From positions 1 to 37,962 of the forward strand of contig CAMNGB010000004.1 in assembly GCA_946537835.1 (NCBI GenBank): a stretch of DNA of 37,962 nt, in the 5' to 3' direction. The position numbers and the translations under genes were made by a program. Source of the DNA: an uncultured Erysipelotrichaceae bacterium (GTDB lineage: Bacteria; Bacillota_I; Bacilli_A; Erysipelotrichales; Erysipelotrichaceae). Each line of letters opens with the position of its first letter. Within the stretch, counting starts at the first letter, position 1. Positions 30,864-37,765 of the stretch are shown here, piece after piece. The notes beneath the pieces are model-generated. The model had not been told where the DNA came from and ran no database searches. It was given only the letters and a program-made list of their open reading frames with translations.

Positions 30864-32288
30864 ATGACATATACAGCAGAAGAATACAGAAAATGGATCC
30901 TGGAACAGACGAATCCGGGATATGAAATCAGCGAACCGGATCAGAATACGATCCGGCTGTGCACGGAATACGGTGAAGCCAGTGTGGTATTCCATGAACT
31001 GGATATCATCGAACTGATGATTACAAATAAAAAGGATGATTCCTATTCCTTTTACCTTCATTTCCAGCTGAATGAGCGTGAACATGCCCAGTCGCTGTTT
31101 AAGGAAATGAAAAATTCCCTTTTGAAACTGAAGGAAAAGCAGAAGGTGAAGGTGCTGCTGAGCTGCACCGGCGGACTGACAACCAATTATTTTGCCATGG
31201 AACTGAACAAGGCGGCCGAAACACTGAAGCTGGATTATGAATTCGCGGCTGTACCATACAGCCAGCTGTATGAAGCCGGCATAGATTATGATGTGATCCT
31301 GCTGGCACCGCAGATCCATTATCTTCATGAGAAAGTCAGTTCAATCTTTCAGGGAAAGCTGGTTCTGAATATTCCGGCCGCTGTCTTTGCACGCTACAGT
31401 ACCGGCGAACTGATCGGATTTGTCAAAAAGGAATATGAGCAGTTCCAGAACGAAAGCAGTGAAACATCGGTGATCAATCCGGAAAAGCCGTTCGAAAATG
31501 ACTTCCGGATCCTGACGATTGCCTTCATCAATCACCGCGACGTGTTCAGAATTGCCTACCGCATCTATGATCACGGCCGCAAGACACTGGACAAGGAAAT
31601 CATCAAGGATACATTTGTCATCCGTGATATCGAGGACCTTCTGAATTATATTACGGCCCGTCACAAGAAGATCGATGCCATCGGCATTGCCGTTCCCGGT
31701 GTGACCTATCACGGCAATCTCTATCATCCCGAGCTTGGATTCATCAATCAGCCTCTGGGAGAGTATCTTTCCAACAAGTACAATAAGCCGGTCGTGCTGG
31801 TCAATGATGTCAATGCCGTAGCCCAGGGATATCGTGCCACCCATGACGGCTGCGACAACATGGTATTCTATTTCCAGCCGCACGGACTGGCCATCGGCGG
31901 AGCCGGAATTATTACCGACGGTGTCCTGCAGCGCGGCTACAAGCATGCGGCAGGAGAACTTGGCCCGATGGTTACTGCCTTTATCGAAGATGCCGACCGC
32001 AAGATCAATACACCCGGCGGCGCTCTGGAAATCGTCATGAAAAACCTTCTGGTCTTTATCATGACCGTTGCCCCCGAGAAAATTGTTGTCTACAGCATGA
32101 TGACACCGAACATGGAAGAACTGCGGGCAGCCATCCGCATACATGTGGCGGATGAATACATTCCGGAACTGATCCATGTCAGAAAACTGAAGACATACAT
32201 GCTGGCAGGGGCAATGATCCACTGCCTGGAAGTGATTCAGAATGATCCGGAATGGATCAAAGAGAAGACAGGCAAAGAAAGCGATTGA
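30864..32288 (+). CDS. PTS EIIB-like domain fused to degenerate ROK domain
   Basis: A 474-residue protein in a single uninterrupted frame. Residues 1-90 match no family I know. Residues about 95-190 resemble PTS lactose/cellobiose EIIB: a strand and phosphocysteine loop VKVLLSCTGGLTT with Cys101, then YEFAAVPYSQL and DYDVILLAPQIHYLHEKV. Residues about 215-470 resemble a ROK kinase/regulator: GIAVPGVT, VLVNDVNAVAQG with the catalytic-type Asp315, and GLAIGGAGIITDGVLQRGYKHAAGELGP. The usual DxGGT phosphate loop is replaced by AFINHRDVF, and the ROK zinc motif (GHxx, CxCGxxGC) is missing (GELGPM). It probably senses sugar or phosphorylation state and does not act as a kinase. A GTG at 30858 overlaps the ribosome site GGAG, so the ATG at 30864 is preferred. 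The fusion and its place behind MoxR are unusual. Confidence 0.82.
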   Translation: MTYTAEEYRKWILEQTNPGYEISEPDQNTIRLCTEYGEASVVFHELDIIELMITNKKDDSYSFYLHFQLNEREHAQSLFKEMKNSLLKLKEKQKVKVLLSCTGGLTTNYFAMELNKAAETLKLDYEFAAVPYSQLYEAGIDYDVILLAPQIHYLHEKVSSIFQGKLVLNIPAAVFARYSTGELIGFVKKEYEQFQNESSETSVINPEKPFENDFRILTIAFINHRDVFRIAYRIYDHGRKTLDKEIIKDTFVIRDIEDLLNYITARHKKIDAIGIAVPGVTYHGNLYHPELGFINQPLGEYLSNKYNKPVVLVNDVNAVAQGYRATHDGCDNMVFYFQPHGLAIGGAGIITDGVLQRGYKHAAGELGPMVTAFIEDADRKINTPGGALEIVMKNLLVFIMTVAPEKIVVYSMMTPNMEELRAAIRIHVADEYIPELIHVRKLKTYMLAGAMIHCLEVIQNDPEWIKEKTGKESD

Positions 32289-32294
32289 AGAAGA

Positions 32295-32322
32295 AAGACA
32301 GCTCTGGCCGGGCTGCCTTTTC
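32295..32322 (-). terminator. Shared terminator hairpin between the EIIB-ROK gene and thpR
   Basis: On the minus strand AAGGCAGC pairs with GCTGTCTT (one G-U pair), followed by TCTTC. On the plus strand the same hairpin has one mismatch but is followed by TTTT. It lies exactly between the convergent stop codons, so it may serve both units. Confidence 0.6.
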
Positions 32323-32827
32323 AGTGCTCAGTCACTTCCACTGCGTCCAGTTCCGTATACTGCAGTCCTTTTTCTGTCCGGTGTGACCACATCAGGGAGA
32401 TGCGGGATACGGTCATTGACAGAGGCTGAACATCCAGCGCCGGAAGCGGGGCATCAGTTTTCCTGAGAAGGGTAATATGGGGAAAGAATGCTTTTGGATC
32501 ATAGGGGATATTTCTTTCGAAAAGAGCCCGCCGCAGCTGTGCTGCACAGTCATTCAGTTCCTCACTTTCCCGGATACCGCACCACCAGATTTTCTTGAAG
32601 GAACCGTATCCTTCAAGAGTGATATCAAACGGTTCGAAATCAACCGATTCAATGGCTTCCATGACTGTTTCCGTGTCCGGATATTCACCGATATAGGCAA
32701 GTGTAAGATGCAGGTTGGACGCATCGGTATAGTTTCCGCTGATGCCGCCGTTCTGCATTTTCTTCTGCAGGCGGATCAGTTCGCTGCGCAGATTATCATC
32801 CGGCAGAATGGCAATGAACAGACGCAT
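32321..32827 (-). CDS. thpR: RNA 2',3'-cyclic phosphodiesterase (LigT/ThpR)
   Basis: A 168-residue protein of the 2H phosphoesterase superfamily. The two catalytic HxTx motifs are HLTL (in NLHLTLAYIG, near residue 40) and HITL (in FFPHITLLRK, near residue 117), at the spacing typical for this family. MRLFIAILPDDNLR and the Trp-rich GYGSFKKIWWCGI segment also fit. These enzymes open 2',3'-cyclic phosphates at RNA ends and can ligate 2'-5' links in vitro; the cellular role is unsettled. AAAGGAG lies ten bases upstream of the ATG on the minus strand. It is monocistronic and convergent with the EIIB-ROK gene. Confidence 0.93.
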   Translation of the reverse strand: MRLFIAILPDDNLRSELIRLQKKMQNGGISGNYTDASNLHLTLAYIGEYPDTETVMEAIESVDFEPFDITLEGYGSFKKIWWCGIRESEELNDCAAQLRRALFERNIPYDPKAFFPHITLLRKTDAPLPALDVQPLSMTVSRISLMWSHRTEKGLQYTELDAVEVTEH

Positions 32828-32929
32828 GACAGTACTCCTTTGATATTCTGATTATACGATACGGATTCAGGCGGAGTACTGAAAAACGGAGACAATGCGG
32901 ATGCCGGAAAAGAATGTCAAAACCGCAGG

Positions 32930-32958
32930 CTGACATGATTGTGTATAATCTATACAAT
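32930..32958 (+). promoter_or_regulatory. Promoter of the small lipoprotein gene
   Basis: CTGACA (32930-32935) and TACAAT (32953-32958) are 17 bases apart, each with five of six consensus bases. A TATAAT at 32944-32949 overlaps the spacer and could be an alternative -10. The ATG is 62 bases downstream. Confidence 0.6.
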
Positions 32959-33020
32959 TCCGTTTTACTCCCGGTGAATATGCTGTATCATGAAATGCTG
33001 TTTGCAAGGAGGTATTGCAG

Positions 33021-33476
33021 ATGAAAAAGTACAGACTTATTGCGGCTGCGCTGATGACGGCAGGAATGCTGACAGGCTGCGGCAGTCAGAAGAACGTAAC
33101 TGCAAAAACAAACGGAGAAACTTCTGCCGCTGAAACAGAAGTATCCGTAGATTACGGCAAATCCAGTCTCTTCAGCAAAGACGATATTGATCAGGCTGCC
33201 GCCCTGTTAATGAAGGAATTCTCCGGCTGGGAAGGCTGCGAGATGCATAAGATCCGTTTTACCGGTGATGAATGCAACAGTGCCGACAACATTGCCTGGA
33301 TCAATCAGCTGAAAGAAGGACAGAACTATACTCAGTGCCTGATCCTTTATACGGATTTCCATTCGCCGAAGGAAGCAGCCGGCGCCTGGGAAGCCGACAA
33401 GGAATATTTGGATTACAGCTGGGTATTCGGCCGCAAAGACGGCGGCGAATGGGAACTTCTCAACTGGGGTTACTGA
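33021..33476 (+). CDS. Small secreted lipoprotein, function unknown
   Basis: A 151-residue predicted lipoprotein: MKKYRLIAAALMTAGMLTGC is a signal peptide with lipobox LTGC and lipidated Cys20, followed by a Thr/Ala/Glu linker. The mature part (about 50-151) contains DDIDQAAALLMKEFSGWEGCEMHKIRFTGDEC and ends with a Trp-rich WVFGRKDGGEWELLNWGY. This pattern of helix, paired Cys and C-terminal aromatic strand recurs in small lipoproteins of gut Bacillota, whose function is unknown to me. The start at 33021 has AAGGAGG eight bases upstream. It is monocistronic, with its own promoter and a long terminator-like hairpin downstream. Confidence 0.8.
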   Translation: MKKYRLIAAALMTAGMLTGCGSQKNVTAKTNGETSAAETEVSVDYGKSSLFSKDDIDQAAALLMKEFSGWEGCEMHKIRFTGDECNSADNIAWINQLKEGQNYTQCLILYTDFHSPKEAAGAWEADKEYLDYSWVFGRKDGGEWELLNWGY

Positions 33477-33547
33477 TTCGAAAAAGACTGCGGTCATTGA
33501 GCCATAAATGCTATAATACCTGACTTTAGAATCAGGGATTAAAAAAT

Positions 33548-33591
33548 GGTGTAAAACCTCAGGCTTAAAGCTTGAAGTTTAACACCTTTTT
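33548..33591 (+). terminator. Long imperfect hairpin with T-run after the lipoprotein gene
   Basis: GGTGTAAAACCTCAGGC can pair with GCTTGAAGTTTAACACC over 17 positions with two mismatches and one G-U pair, followed by TTTTT. The arms begin and end with GGTGT and ACACC. It lies 71 bases past the lipoprotein stop codon and marks the left edge of the A+T-richer stretch holding the regulator remnant. Confidence 0.65.
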
Positions 33592-33664
33592 AATTTGCTT
33601 TTCAGACAGACTATAATGGTTCAGCGGAAGAGAAGTAGACTGTGCCCGCTGAGTAATAAAGTCA

Positions 33665-34021
33665 TTGCCAATCGTCACATTTATATATTTGCCGTTAGAC
33701 CGCAAAAGAGTCTCCCAATGGATTCATGGCTTCCGGAATCCCAAGTATGATGTTTTAGTTAAGATCGGAGAGATTCTAAAAGTTCAGACTGCTTATTGTA
33801 TTGATGATAAACATTTTGATGACCCGATCGAACGTATTGAACCGTATCTGTATATTGATACAGAAGAAGAGGGGATACATATTAAAACACCCGCAGCTTT
33901 CACTAATGTGTTTCTGGAGCGGGCGTATGTTAAATCTTATCTTGAATATCTTTCGAAAAGTGAACTGGATGATGTTGTTGTTACTTTAAACAAACATCTG
34001 AAAAATCATATTGATCAATAA
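33665..34021 (+). pseudogene. Truncated XRE-family regulator
   Basis: The open frame encodes 118 residues from a TTG with no ribosome site. KRVSQWIHGFRNPKYDVLVKIGEILKV is the recognition helix and following helices of an XRE helix-turn-helix (compare the common pattern of VSQWxNGxRxPxxxxLxKIAExLxV), but helices 1 and 2 that should precede it are absent, and stop codons (TAATAA near 33654) block the frame upstream. The rest (VFLERAYVKSYLEYLSKSELDDVVVTLNKHL) looks like an intact C-terminal region. Base composition is lower in G+C than its neighbours. The gene therefore appears broken at the 5' end, as the leftover of a mobile element whose integrase is gone. A non-standard start giving a short functional protein cannot be excluded. 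Confidence 0.6.
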
Positions 34022-34146
34022 GTGTAACAGACCTGCATTTTCGGGTCTGTTTTATTGTTGTTTATAGTTGATGATTTCATTTCTGATTAATTCATTTCTG
34101 TTGATCTCTGTTGATTTATATTAGGAATTTGATCGAACAAAAATAC

Positions 34147-34168
34147 AAATGTTAGCAAAATGTTAGCA
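34147..34168 (+). repeat. Tandem 11-bp direct repeats AAATGTTAGCA
   Basis: Two perfect, adjacent copies of AAATGTTAGCA (34147-34157 and 34158-34168) lie between the broken XRE gene and tRNA-Thr. Tandem short direct repeats beside a tRNA 3' end resemble the arm-type integrase sites of integrated elements. The 600 bases from 33592 to here otherwise hold only the regulator remnant. Confidence 0.6.
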
Positions 34169-34185
34169 CGAAGAACCATAAAACA

Positions 34186-34212
34186 TAAAAAAAGCGCCTG
34201 TTTAAGGCACTT
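34186..34212 (-). terminator. Terminator of the tRNA-Thr transcript
   Basis: On the minus strand AAGTGCCT pairs with AGGCGCTT (one G-U pair) and is followed by a run of T. It begins 11 bases beyond the encoded CCA end of tRNA-Thr. Confidence 0.8.
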
Positions 34213-34222
34213 TTCAGGATAA

Positions 34223-34296
34223 TGGTGCCGGATGGCAGAATTGAACTGCCCGTTCATCCTTACCATGGATGCGTATTACCACTATACTAATCCGGC
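34223..34296 (-). tRNA. tRNA-Thr (anticodon GGT)
   Basis: On the minus strand a 74-base cloverleaf folds with no mismatches: acceptor GCCGGAT/ATCCGGC, D stem GTAT/ATAC, anticodon stem CATCC/GGATG with loop ATGGTAA, T stem GGCAG/CTGCC with TTCAATT loop, discriminator A, and an encoded CCA. Bases 34-36 read GGT, which decodes ACC and ACU threonine codons. It lies 36 bases after the maf stop codon and has its own promoter. Confidence 0.92.
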
Positions 34297-34307
34297 ATTG
34301 CCTATAT

Positions 34308-34336
34308 ATAATAGCAATTCTTTCGGCAGGTATCAA
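34308..34336 (-). promoter_or_regulatory. Promoter of tRNA-Thr
   Basis: On the minus strand TTGATA (34336-34331) and TATTAT (34313-34308) are 17 bases apart, each matching five of six consensus bases. The -35 overlaps the stop codon of maf. The tRNA starts 11 bases after the -10. Confidence 0.7.
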
Positions 34337-34896
34337 TAATCAGAAATTTTTTTTAATTCTTCATATACCGAATTCAGCGGCAGGCCCATGATGGCATAAT
34401 AATCGCCGTCAATATTTGTGATGAACTTTCCGGCTCCGCCCTGAATGGCATAGGCTCCGGCCTTGTCATCGCACTCTCCGGAACTGACATAGGCTTCGAT
34501 TTCTTTATCGGAAAGCGGGGCAAAGGTGACATGGGATACGCTGACATCCTGATAAACACGTTCACTGCTGATAATGCAGAGTCCGGTGATGACCTGATGG
34601 GTATTTCCCGACAGCATCTTAAGCATTTTTGCGGCGTCTTCCCGGTCTGCCGGCTTGCCGAGCACTTTTCCGTTTACGGCAACGATCGTATCGCTTCCGA
34701 TTACAACAGACTTGGGGTGCAGTCTCAGAATGGCTTCTGCCTTGCGTCTTGAAAGACGTCTGATCTCATCTGACAGATCATTTCTGTCATCGATGGATTC
34801 ATCAATATCCGCAGGTTCACAGATGAACGGTATGCCGCATTTCTCCAGCAGTTCTCTGCGGCGGGGACTCTGGGAGGCAAGAATCAGCTTTTTCAT
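34333..34896 (-). CDS. maf: Maf family nucleotide pyrophosphatase
   Basis: A 187-residue house-cleaning enzyme that removes the pyrophosphate from non-canonical or modified nucleoside triphosphates (dTTP, UTP and methylated forms in its homologues). The N-terminal KKLILASQSPRRRELLEKCG is the family signature; RRLSRRKAEAIL, VIGSDTIVAVNGKVLGKP and the late AGAYAIQGGAGKFITNIDGDYYAIMGLPL complete the active site. The frame runs on upstream, but the only family-compatible start is the ATG at 34896. A TATAAT lies seven bases before it on the minus strand (34909-34904) and no Shine-Dalgarno sequence is seen, so the mRNA is probably leaderless. tRNA-Thr follows in the same direction. Confidence 0.95.
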   Translation of the reverse strand: MKKLILASQSPRRRELLEKCGIPFICEPADIDESIDDRNDLSDEIRRLSRRKAEAILRLHPKSVVIGSDTIVAVNGKVLGKPADREDAAKMLKMLSGNTHQVITGLCIISSERVYQDVSVSHVTFAPLSDKEIEAYVSSGECDDKAGAYAIQGGAGKFITNIDGDYYAIMGLPLNSVYEELKKISDY

Positions 34897-34903
34897 GAAA
34901 ATA

Positions 34904-34909
34904 ATTATA
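34904..34909 (-). promoter_or_regulatory. -10 box of maf
   Basis: A perfect TATAAT on the minus strand, seven bases before the maf ATG. No clear -35 is visible. The position places the transcription start at or next to the start codon. Confidence 0.5.
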
Positions 34910-34936
34910 AACAACTTCAGCGGAAATGAAAGAGAA

Positions 34937-34945
34937 TGATATACT
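34937..34945 (+). promoter_or_regulatory. Extended -10 promoter of the nucleotidyltransferase gene
   Basis: TGA-TATACT is an extended -10 with five of six consensus bases, 32 bases before the ATG at 34978 and upstream of AAAGGAG. It is divergent from the maf -10 box, 27 bases away. Confidence 0.55.
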
Positions 34946-34977
34946 TTAAACAAGGGAGTAAAAGGAGAAATAATCAT

Positions 34978-35892
34978 ATGAACAAGAAACCAGCTCTGGT
35001 GATCCTTGCGGCCGGCATGGGCAGCCGCTACGGCGGAATGAAGCAGATTGACGGCGTCGGAAACCATGGCGAACCAATCATTGAATTTTCTATTTATGAT
35101 GCCAAAGAGGCAGGATTTGAAAAGGTCGTTCTGATTATCAGACGTGAACATGAAGAAGTATTCAGAAAGGCACTGACAGACAAGATCGCTCCGTATATGG
35201 ATGTGCAGTTTGCCTACCAGGATATGAATAACCTGCCGGAAGGCATTTCCGTTCCGGAAGGCAGAGAAAAGCCATGGGGCACAACCCATGCACTGCTGGC
35301 ATGCAAGGGCGTCGTTGACGAGCCGTTTGCCATTATCAATGCTGATGACTTCTACGGCAAGGATGCCTACAGAGTCATCTACAAGTTCCTTTCCGAAGAA
35401 GCAAGTGATGATCATTATGCAATGGTCGGCTACCAGTGCGGCAAGACACTGACCGACAACGGAACCGTTACCCGCGGTGTCTGCGAAAAGGATGCTGACG
35501 GCAACCTGACACAGATCGTTGAAGTCGCAAAGATTGCCCGCAGGGACGGCGGCGCCGTATATGAAGACGAAAACGGCGAATGGCAGCCGCTGGCAAGCGA
35601 TGCGCTCGTTTCCATGAACTTCTGGGGCTTCACACCGAAGATCTTCGAACAGTGCGAACCGCTGATGAAGGAATATCTGGAAAAGAACATTCCGGTCAAT
35701 CCGATGAAGTGCGAAAGCCTGATTCCGAGCACGGTCGGCGAACTTGTCAAGGCCGATACATGCAAGGTCAAGGTTCTTTCCAGCACCGACAGATGGTTCG
35801 GTGTTACCTACAAGGAAGACAAGCCGGATGTCATGGCAAGAATTCAGGAAATGAAGGATGCCGGCATCTATCCGGATATCCTCTGGAAGTAA
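34978..35892 (+). CDS. NDP-sugar pyrophosphorylase-like nucleotidyltransferase
   Basis: A 304-residue sugar-phosphate nucleotidyltransferase. The nucleotide-binding motif is LVILAAGMGSRYGGMKQID (residues 6-24), a variant of GxGxRxxxxTKxxxP; GNHGEPIIEFSIYDA positions the sugar, and FAIINADDFYGKDAY supplies the metal-binding Asp. NFWGFTPKIFEQ is the usual middle block. It resembles UTP-glucose-1-phosphate uridylyltransferases in length, but the substrate may differ since the classical lysine motif is altered. The start at 34978 has AAAGGAG upstream; an ATG at 34936 lies inside the promoter. A terminator follows at 35920-35951. Confidence 0.87.
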   Translation: MNKKPALVILAAGMGSRYGGMKQIDGVGNHGEPIIEFSIYDAKEAGFEKVVLIIRREHEEVFRKALTDKIAPYMDVQFAYQDMNNLPEGISVPEGREKPWGTTHALLACKGVVDEPFAIINADDFYGKDAYRVIYKFLSEEASDDHYAMVGYQCGKTLTDNGTVTRGVCEKDADGNLTQIVEVAKIARRDGGAVYEDENGEWQPLASDALVSMNFWGFTPKIFEQCEPLMKEYLEKNIPVNPMKCESLIPSTVGELVKADTCKVKVLSSTDRWFGVTYKEDKPDVMARIQEMKDAGIYPDILWK

Positions 35893-35919
35893 GAAAAACA
35901 CATCAGTAAACAAAACAGG

Positions 35920-35951
35920 AAAAGTGTGGTTCAATGGAACTGCACTTTTTT
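35920..35951 (+). terminator. Terminator hairpin between the nucleotidyltransferase and DUF1848 genes
   Basis: A 13-bp stem (AAAAGTGTGGTTC with GAACTGCACTTTT, two G-U pairs) with loop AATG ends in a T-run. The GGAGGAGGGGAAGG ribosome site of the DUF1848 gene begins two bases after the T-run, so no promoter can fit between the hairpin and the gene. Confidence 0.8.
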
Positions 35952-35966
35952 CGGAGGAGGGGAAGG

Positions 35967-36896
35967 ATGATACTGAACACCGGCAGCCGCACCGACATTC
36001 CTGCTTTCTACAGTACCTGGTTCATCAACCGGATCAGAGCCGGTTTCGTCATGGCCAGAAATCCCTATTATCCGAAACAGGTCTACAGATTTTCACTGGA
36101 TCCGGAAACTATAGACATTCTTGCCTTCTGCACCAAGAATCCTGAACCGATGCTGCAGTATGCGGATGAACTGAAAAAATTCCGGCAGTTCTGGTATGTG
36201 ACCCTGACACCTTACGGAAAGGATATCGAACCGAATGTGCCGGACAAGCATGAAGTGATCCGCTCCGTGCAGAAACTCTCTGATGCCGTCGGACGCAATG
36301 CTGTCATATGGCGCTATGATCCCGTCTTCCTTTCACGGAAGTACAGCAAGGAGTATCATAAGCGTGCTTTCCGCACGATCTGTGAAGCACTGAACGGATA
36401 CGTCAGCCGGATCGTCATCAGCTATATCGATCTGTATGAAAAGACAAAAAAGAACTTTCCGGAAGCGCGGGAAGTATCCTGGGAAGACCAGTGTGAGCTG
36501 ACAGATTATTTTGTCAGAACTGCCGAAGCAAACAACATGAAAGTATACATGTGTCTGGAAGACAAAAGACTCTCTGTTTACGGAGCAGATACTTCCGGCT
36601 GTATGAGTGAGGAACTTTTGGAAGAAGCACTGCAGATCGAGCTGGCAGTGCCGAAGATGTCTGCTGCCAGGGAAGGGTGCCGCTGTCTGCTGGGCAATGA
36701 TATCGGTGCCTATAACACCTGTGCCCATTTCTGCCGCTACTGCTATGCCAACTATGACCGCAGCACCGTGCTCCGCAATATGAAGGACCATGATCCTGAA
36801 AGTCCGCTGCTGATCGGGCACCTGCAGGAAGGTGATATCGTCCGGGATGTAAAACAGGTCTCATGGCTGGATGCTCAGATGAAACTGGATCTGTAA
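35967..36896 (+). CDS. DUF1848 family protein with C-terminal cysteine cluster
   Basis: A 309-residue protein of the DUF1848 family, whose function is unknown. Family features are the N-terminal MILNTGSRTDIPAFYSTWFINRI, then PYYPKQVYRFSLDPETIDILAFCTKNP, FWYVTLTPYGKDIEPNVP and IWRYDPVFLS, which fit a TIM-barrel-like fold. Near the C terminus there are seven cysteines, including CRCLLGNDIGAYNTCAHFCRYCYANY; CAHFCRYC is a CX3CX2C motif like the iron-sulfur motif of radical SAM enzymes, though in those it is N-terminal. An iron-sulfur cluster is plausible. The start at 35967 is set by GGAGGAGGGG just upstream. It ends 43 bases before the XpaC-like gene. Confidence 0.85.
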   Translation: MILNTGSRTDIPAFYSTWFINRIRAGFVMARNPYYPKQVYRFSLDPETIDILAFCTKNPEPMLQYADELKKFRQFWYVTLTPYGKDIEPNVPDKHEVIRSVQKLSDAVGRNAVIWRYDPVFLSRKYSKEYHKRAFRTICEALNGYVSRIVISYIDLYEKTKKNFPEAREVSWEDQCELTDYFVRTAEANNMKVYMCLEDKRLSVYGADTSGCMSEELLEEALQIELAVPKMSAAREGCRCLLGNDIGAYNTCAHFCRYCYANYDRSTVLRNMKDHDPESPLLIGHLQEGDIVRDVKQVSWLDAQMKLDL

Positions 36897-36924
36897 CACC
36901 TGCCTGTACTGTTGAAACGAAAAG

Positions 36925-36933
36925 TGATACGAT
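36925..36933 (+). promoter_or_regulatory. Extended -10 element of the XpaC-like gene
   Basis: TGA-TACGAT is an extended -10 with four of six consensus bases, six bases (TCTGAC) before the ATG at 36940. No ribosome site is seen, so the transcript would be leaderless. Confidence 0.45.
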
Positions 36934-36939
36934 TCTGAC

Positions 36940-37620
36940 ATGGAAGCTTTATTGGAATTGCTGCTGGGACTGTTTGTTCTTCTGATTGTGCTCGGTGTAA
37001 TGCTGGCTCCTTTTATTGCGGTCGTTCTGCTGGTGATCTACTTTGTGGCTCCGCAGATGCTGCCGTTCGGCAAGGAGCGCAGAAACAAGACATCCGGCAG
37101 ACGCCGTACAAACGGTACTCGCAGAAACCAGACATCACAGACCGCCGGAAAGCCGGAAGCACAGAAAACCGAAAAGAAAGAACCGGTCAGGAAAAAGAAA
37201 CCGGATACCGAAGTCATATTGTCCGAACTGAAAAAACATTCGGAAGGCATTCATGATGAAGAGCTGAAGACACAGTGTCTGAAAATGCATGAGCATCTGA
37301 AAGCCATTCATGACATGGAAGCAGAAACAAAAGAACTGAGCGGACAGATGGAGAATATGTATACATCCTATCTGCCGTCCTTTATCAATGTTCTTTCACG
37401 TTACGAACGGCTGCAGTATGCAGACGGTCAGGAGACACTCTCGCAGTATCGTTCAAAGGTACTGCATACCGCTGATGTCATTGACGATGCCCTTACAAAT
37501 ATTCTGGAAACAGCCCAGATGAAAAACCTGGATGCACTGGGCAAAGATATGCAGGAACTGGAAACAGTACTGAAAGCTGACGGTGTTGCAGGACAGCTGG
37601 AACTGCCGAAACAGCAGTGA
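36940..37620 (+). CDS. Membrane protein with XpaC-like C-terminal domain
   Basis: A 226-residue protein. Residues 4-40 are strongly hydrophobic (LLELLLGLFVLLIVLGVMLAPFIAVVLLVIYFVAP), giving one or two membrane helices. A basic, Thr/Lys-rich linker follows (about 45-90), then a helical domain (about 90-220) whose YLPSFINVLSRYERLQ and LDALGKDMQELETVLKADG resemble the XpaC (5-bromo-4-chloroindolyl phosphate hydrolysis) family, often found with TelA tellurite-resistance-like proteins. No telA gene is nearby. The name reflects an old phenotype and says little about function. There is no Shine-Dalgarno sequence; an extended -10 lies six bases before the ATG. Confidence 0.65.
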   Translation: MEALLELLLGLFVLLIVLGVMLAPFIAVVLLVIYFVAPQMLPFGKERRNKTSGRRRTNGTRRNQTSQTAGKPEAQKTEKKEPVRKKKPDTEVILSELKKHSEGIHDEELKTQCLKMHEHLKAIHDMEAETKELSGQMENMYTSYLPSFINVLSRYERLQYADGQETLSQYRSKVLHTADVIDDALTNILETAQMKNLDALGKDMQELETVLKADGVAGQLELPKQQ

Positions 37621-37643
37621 CATTGAGAAATTGCAAATTATTC

Positions 37644-37671
37644 TTGGAATCCTGCCAAAGTGTGATACAAT
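37644..37671 (+). promoter_or_regulatory. Promoter of tRNA-Ala
   Basis: TTGGAA (37644-37649) and TACAAT (37666-37671) are 16 bases apart, and TGA precedes the -10 as an extension. The tRNA begins 13 bases downstream. Confidence 0.75.
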
Positions 37672-37684
37672 TCTTAATGCACAT

Positions 37685-37757
37685 GGGGTCGTAGCTCACC
37701 TGGGAGAGCGCATCGCTGGCAGCGATGAGGTAGAGAGTTCGAGTCTCTTCGGCTCCA
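37685..37757 (+). tRNA. tRNA-Ala (anticodon GGC)
   Basis: A 73-base cloverleaf: acceptor GGGGTCG/CGGCTCC containing the G3-U70 pair that marks alanine tRNAs, D stem GCTC/GAGC, anticodon stem CATCG/CGATG with loop CTGGCAG (anticodon GGC, reading GCC and GCU), T arm GAGAG-TTCGAGT-CTCTT, and discriminator A. CCA is not encoded (the next bases are CTG), unlike the tRNA-Thr in this window. Confidence 0.94.
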
Positions 37758-37765
37758 CTGTCATA

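Noticed and set aside
34897-35934. Upstream extension of the maf frame to a 533-residue protein
   Set aside because: The extra part lies antisense to the nucleotidyltransferase gene and shows no family resemblance; Maf starts at MKKLILASQSPRRR.
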